64,000 bases of DNA from Polytrichum commune (Eukaryota > Streptophyta > Polytrichopsida > Polytrichales > Polytrichaceae), in the NCBI GenBank assembly GCA_950295325.1, contig OX485806.1:17484001-17548000 (forward strand). Direction: 5' to 3'. This document shows positions 59,065 through 64,000 of this stretch, piece after piece (the first letter of the stretch is position 1; every line of letters begins with the position of its first letter). The notes under the pieces are model-generated. The model ran no database searches, was not told where the DNA came from, and saw nothing but the letters and a program-made list of their open reading frames with translations. The position numbers and the translations under genes were made by a program.

Positions 59065-61465
59065 ACACACTTTTGTCTAATTAGTGTAAGTCACCATTTG
59101 GAGTTATGTGTTTCTATGACTCTTAACCGACATCGTCAATTTTTACCAACTAAACTATATCACATTCTTCGATGTGCATACTCACCACTTATGTTACTTG
59201 GGTAAAAAATTGATACTCTCAATAAAATGTTATAGCAATGCGTACCTCCAACTTGTAACCCACACTAATTAGACAAAACAGTGTATGTATGGGTTCTCCC
59301 CGTCCTTTGTTGCCAATGCTAGTTTGGTCGTGATGGCACGTGACTAAAAGACATTGTGCCATCACCTTTAATAACTCGCACACTATTTGGCGCAATGAAA
59401 ACAAAATTTGTGCACATTGGAAAGGGAGAGCTTTGTTGGTGGATAAGCCTGAGGAATTCCCCTTGGAGGGGGGGGGGGGGTGAGGACTCACAAAACATTA
59501 GAAAAAAAAATTGTAAGTTAAAATGAAGTGTCTATTATTTTTGAGAGATATATACTACACTTAAATTTGAAATAAAAAAAAGCTTGAAGTAATTGTACAA
59601 AATATAATGATATCTAACATAGTGTTCCAAAAAAAATACTTGAAGTTAGATTTTTGTTTTCCAATGTAAAATAGGGTGCAAGCATTGTAAAGTGGACATT
59701 TCCTAAGTCTCGCATAGTGTTCAGTGAAAGTGATTCAAAACTATACAATAAATTTGAATTTTGTGAAGGAAAAGAATCATAAACATTTAAAAAACATTAT
59801 GATCTACAAGGCCAAGCAATTTATGATGACCAAAAAAATTCCAATAAAAGTCTACATATTTTAGAAGACGGTGCAAGTAGATGAACTGAACAAGTGAGTG
59901 TCAAAAATTTGTTTAAATGATAAGATTACATTAAATTGATGGTTTTCTACAAAATTTGGTGATGATGCCCTCAAGTAGATAATGAATTCAAGGAATACAA
60001 CTTTGGGGGGGGGGGTGGGGGGTGACCGGCCGAAAAGTAGAAACCACGTGAGAACAACTATAGGGTGTTTTTTTATTCATTGGCAAGAAAATTAATAAAA
60101 ACTTCAGATCTACCATAGCCTACTTACATTGCAAAACATGTGATTATATATAATTTAGCATAAGGGGAAACCCCCCACTTTAGGTTTGAGGTAGAAAGAA
60201 TATTAGTATGACAAAAATAATAGAGGGATTTAAAAAAATAGAATGAGTATATTCACATATAATACATCCAAAATGGATGAAAATTGAACGACTGGGTTAT
60301 GATGTGTACACTCTTCTTTCACCAATATACAGCAACATGGATATACGCCATGCCATAGTTGAGTCTTGAATTTGCCTTCGTACGGAACAAGTAAATCAAA
60401 ATATTATAAGTAATTTAGCATCATTTGAAATAATATAGGTTTTCTTTGATAATTACCTATAGGGTGTTGAATATTTGGTGAAGTTGTTTTTTTCCCTACT
60501 TAGAGGGTTCTCTAAAATCCAAATAAGGAGGTAAATAGCCCCCATAAAAATTCCCTTTGTACGCACATATTTACATAGCACAAGAGGGAGTGACCCCCCT
60601 GAGGAATATAAAAAATATCCCAACTTCAAAATAATGAAGATCATGAAATCTACATCCAAAACCAAACTCAACCCTTTGCTTTTGAGCATCACTTTTGATG
60701 CAAAGTATTGAAGATCTCAACTTGATATTCTACATTTGAGTATTTAACACAACAATAGAGGTCACCATAAAAAAATAAAATAAAACCAATTTAAATAATG
60801 CTTTGCAACTACTTTTAGGCCTTTGACCAAAGAAATGATGGTTTTAGTATACCGGAGCACTTTTTTGGTGCACTTTTTGGTCCACTTTACCATGCTTGCA
60901 TCCAATAGGCTTAATGAATGTACCCAAAGATTGCATGTAGTGCGGTCTTGAAAGTTTTCACTTTCATCTTGGTAGTAGGAGTATTGGACATTCTTAGGGA
61001 GCTTTTTTTAAATACTTTGAATGAGTTTTTGTATGTTGTAAATGTGAAGTGGCTTGATCATACTCTTTCAGAGTGGCTAGTGTTTGTTATTATGAATACA
61101 AAGGTTTATGTTTCCAAATGCAATCTTGTGCCTTTACTTGTCCATGCATATGTTGTATTCTTTTGTTGATTTGCATGAAAAATGTTTGCTTCATACTTTG
61201 CCATTAACGTATGGTTTATTTTGGAATTATTTTTTACTCTAGTATTTATTAGTGATGTAGCATTCTAGGAAGACAAAGGCCCCGAGCCCATTCCAAGATG
61301 GATATGTAATCAAAGGATATCAAAGAAATGTATCACAAGTGTAGTTATTCATACTTCGAGGGTCTCAACAACTCATAGAATCCAAATAATAAAGCCAAAG
61401 TAATGTCTAATGAGAGGGTTTCCTTACACACTGACAATGAACAATTGAACAGGGAGAACCAACAG
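59065..61465. other. Unassigned AT-rich region with G runs
   Basis: G runs at about 59468-59480 and 60004-60023. No gene domain is seen in any frame. Confidence 0.35.
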
Positions 61466-61468
61466 TTG

Positions 61469-61785
61469 CACTAAAAAGTCCTATTATTGTGGGCCATAAT
61501 AATTTTCTAGAGCCCATGCTAATCTTGATAATGAGAATTAGTGTGGGCCACATTAATTATCAAACCACACTAAATTTCTAGTAGAAAATTGGCACGGGCC
61601 ACATGAATTGTTTCCTAGAAAATTAGTGTGGGTGATTCATTTTATTTTATGTTACTTTTATCCTATACCTAATAGTCATTGTGTCAATTGGAAGTCTTCA
61701 TGAAGACTCAGGGGAAGCCCGGGGTCTTGGACCCACATTAATTTCACCTTGACTAGAAAACTAGTGTGGCCCACTCTAACTATTT
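61469..61785. repeat. Cluster of inverted GTGGGCCACA...TTTTCTAG motifs
   Basis: The motif TGTGGGCCACATTAATTTTC and its variants occur at least five times in both orientations. The outer pair, GTGGGCCATAATAATTTTCT (about 61480) and the reverse complement of AGAAAACTAGTGTGGCCCAC (61756-61775), is inverted. The left edge reads CACTAAAAAG and an inner right word is ACTAGTG, so a decayed CACTA-type MITE is possible. The flanking triplets do not match. Confidence 0.5.
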
Positions 61786-61789
61786 CCAT

Positions 61790-62730
61790 ACTAATTGTCC
61801 ATCCACAGTATTAGGACTATTTAGGATACTTACATATCAACCAATTGAGTTGGCTGAAAGTCTAGTCCATTTTTCAATCCTTCAAATGGGTAACCAATCG
61901 GAATCAACTGTGCCCGGATATCAACAAATGCCTATTATCCATGCCAGATATTGGAGGGTATTAGAAATAAGGGTGTCGGATACTAAGGTAGATGGGTCTC
62001 AAGTGGCTTGTTTTCTTAATTAGACCCCTATGTTTGATTGGTATGTGGTTCAGTGATCATTAATGAATCAACATCATAAAGACACATGTTTAAAAAAGAC
62101 ACATGGAGTACATCTTCATATAGTAATAACCGTCTACACCCAATAATAAATACAATTGGGAGAACTAATGTATCTAGTTAAGAATTCAAGAAACATGCAC
62201 TTCCGATAACCATTACCAAATCAAGGGAAGTTCCATTTTCAATCCAGTTTTGCATATGTTTCAGTGTAGATTTGCCAATGCAACACGAGTTATGTTGTAT
62301 GAATCTAGTTGGTTGGAGTTGGAGAACATGAAAAATGAACCACATGACACCCACATCTTTACAGGGTCTTCTTGCACATGGCCGGAATCCCGCATAGCAT
62401 GGACAATGCGTGCATGGTGCCCTCAAGCTCATTGTCTACTAATAGAAAATGGTGCAAACCCAACCTATTTAGCATGTCTATTAAGATTAGCCTAATAGGA
62501 GGCCCACTTCCGTGAAGGACATAGTGTGTCTAGGGCTCTAGACTCTAATTTCTCACCAGATCCTCCGATTCAATATCAATGATGTACTTGAAGTTATAGA
62601 ATTCCCAGCCTTACGTGGACCTCCGTAAAAACTTTCTAGGCTTCAAATTTCATTCGCATTCTTATTACGTAGGTAGAGGCACCTAGCGCATGGTAATGTA
62701 TTTGGCCCTTCATGTGGTGAATTGGACACC
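61790..62730. other. Unassigned region
   Basis: Open frames at 61766-62023 and 62178-62495 show no domain. Confidence 0.35.
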
Positions 62731-62733
62731 TAT

Positions 62734-62880
62734 ATCCAAGTGGTATATGGCAAAGGCTTGTAGGCTTTGAGAATGGACACCAAAAAGACACTTTGCATGA
62801 TGAGATTGAATTGTGTGTTCAATATATAGACACCATTCTAGGTTCAATAATTTACACAAGTGAGAGGGCATGTGCGATTG
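62734..62880 (+). pseudogene. Coding-like fragment related to the 47.73 kb frame
   Basis: A forward frame reads LHDEIELCVQYIDTILGSI, matching LEEIGLCAQNILTILGSI at 47.8 kb. At the DNA level both have ACCATTCTAGG(T/C)TCAATA. The similarity fades on both sides. Function unknown. Confidence 0.4.
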
Positions 62881-63093
62881 TTTACAAATGATGATGTACA
62901 TCTAGTGTCATCTTATTGCTTCCCGACCATTCGCAAAGTTGCGGTGAACACTTGTATAGTGGTATTGCAACGGGAAAGACTCCAATAATCAATGTTGAAA
63001 ACAAATTACTTCTTGGACACGGTGGGGGGGGAAACAGAGTGATTCTCAAAGGTGTAGGAAATGGACTGGACAACATTGAGAGAGTTAGGTAGG

Positions 63094-63183
63094 GTTGGGG
63101 CGAACCAATCCGTACATTGGTTCCTTGGAGGCAAGGGTTTAGGCATCCAACAAGGAATGAGTGTATGGGTTGGTTCGCCCAAA
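63094..63183. repeat. Imperfect hairpin, ~34-bp arms
   Basis: TTGGGGCGAACCAATCCGTA with the following bases (63095-63127) pairs with the reverse complement of 63150-63183 (TTTGGGCGAACCAACCCATA), about 80 percent matched, around a loop of about 22 bases. It could be the end of a small element or a structured RNA, but no more evidence is seen. Confidence 0.5.
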
Positions 63184-63189
63184 TCATTG

Positions 63190-64000
63190 GGCAACAACCG
63201 ACCAACCAAGCGTTTCAACCGGGTTGGGTTCCCAGATTGGGGGTTCTCAACCGATTTCACATGAAATTAACTTCTCCCCATTCAGTGCATCTTGATCCAT
63301 TTCGAGGCAACATAATCCTTGCGTATTTGTTGAAGCAGCCAAACGCCCTTGGATGGGGGGTAGGTAGCTAGGTAGCTAGAGCTCTCAAGTCTGAAGGACG
63401 TTTGTGCAACCCATGGTTATATTCTAAGGGTCCACATAATGAGCGCACACTACTTAGTAATAGTATGCAAGTTTATCAAGCCCTTTGGATTGATCCAGTG
63501 GATGGCGATCACATCCTTTGGATGGTGGTCATCCCCCCCCCCCCCCCCCCCCCCGGTTTTGTGTGTTTTCAAGATTTGGGTTGAAAGTGAGACTTGCAAG
63601 CTTGCCATATAAAATAACCATGAGCGATCCCATGTGGATCTCACCCACCTCACACAAACCATCCGGGGGGAATGCAAGAGTATGAAAAGCAACATTGTTG
63701 ACACAAAGTCAAATAACACATCCGTGAGGTTGGACCTTCTCTATAAGGTCGTGAGCTTCGTGTAAGCATTTCCAAGGCAAAAATTAAATAAAGAAAAAAC
63801 TTCATAAAATGAAGATGACATTTATTTTCCTAAATATTTTGTACATGTGTTCATTATATGAAGGCTTATGACACGTTTTAAAAACACATGATGGAATACA
63901 ATCATGTGTATAAAGTGGGAAGAACAATTGATAACAAACATACAAATTTGTCATTCGGTCCATCAAAAATGATGTTTTGTTTTTTTATTACTCATCATGC
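63190..64000. other. Unassigned right end
   Basis: A run of 22 C bases lies at 63533-63554. No gene domain is seen. Confidence 0.4.

Overview
The window reads as repeat-dominated intergenic DNA of a land plant nuclear genome. The evidence is AT-rich sequence, tRNA-related SINE and L1-type LINE remnants, CACTA, PIF/Harbinger-like and hAT-like elements, LTRs with 5-bp target duplications, plant-type telomere-like TTTAGGG units, and no intact protein gene. The LINE reverse-transcriptase remnants remind me of elements from seed-free plants, but I cannot assign a species. I see no rRNA, free-standing tRNA, CRISPR, plasmid or bacterial features. Nearly all open frames are short chance ORFs.

Left part, 0.6-9.1 kb: a four-level nest. 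A decayed CACTA element (589-9058, target duplication AAT) holds a solo LTR (5866-8917, target duplication GATAT). That LTR holds a small CACTA-type element (6815-8047, target duplication AAC), which carries a tRNA-derived SINE with intact A and B boxes (about 7629-7855). A second copy of the small element with the same SINE lies at 34791-35961 (target duplication CAA).

Across the window: five solo LTRs of one family (5866-8917 +, 18172-20006 +, 20196-21895 -, 37044-38471 +, 46172-47554 -), each flanked by a perfect 5-bp target duplication. No internal retrotransposon region was found. Four of the five carry an (A/T)AAAAAGAG TATA-like motif about 88-98 bp from the 5' end.

Middle part, 10.7-29 kb: tandem arrays with periods of about 60, 43, 16, 88, 31-32, 50 and 155 bp, an inverted-repeat element at 13.5 kb, and a broken reverse-strand copy of an FCP1-like (HAD family) phosphatase domain at 17.4-18.2 kb. 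The 23.2-23.5 kb array is unusual because each ~50-bp unit carries a ~22-bp palindrome.

Right part, 32-64 kb: small inverted-repeat elements (32.3, 38.8, 48.4, 54.1, 56.0, 56.65 kb), L1-type LINE remnants (52.0-52.85 and 57.9-58.5 kb, possibly 50.6 and 58.8 kb), a 94-bp retroposed insert inside the first LINE with a 13-bp target duplication, and a fold-back element at 58.53-58.76 kb with perfect 106-bp arms and an 11-bp flanking duplication. Two loci (47.73 and 62.74 kb) share a coding-like peptide of unknown function.

The sequences do not form a pathway. What can be read is a layered insertion history. All calls are by eye; no alignment or database search was run.
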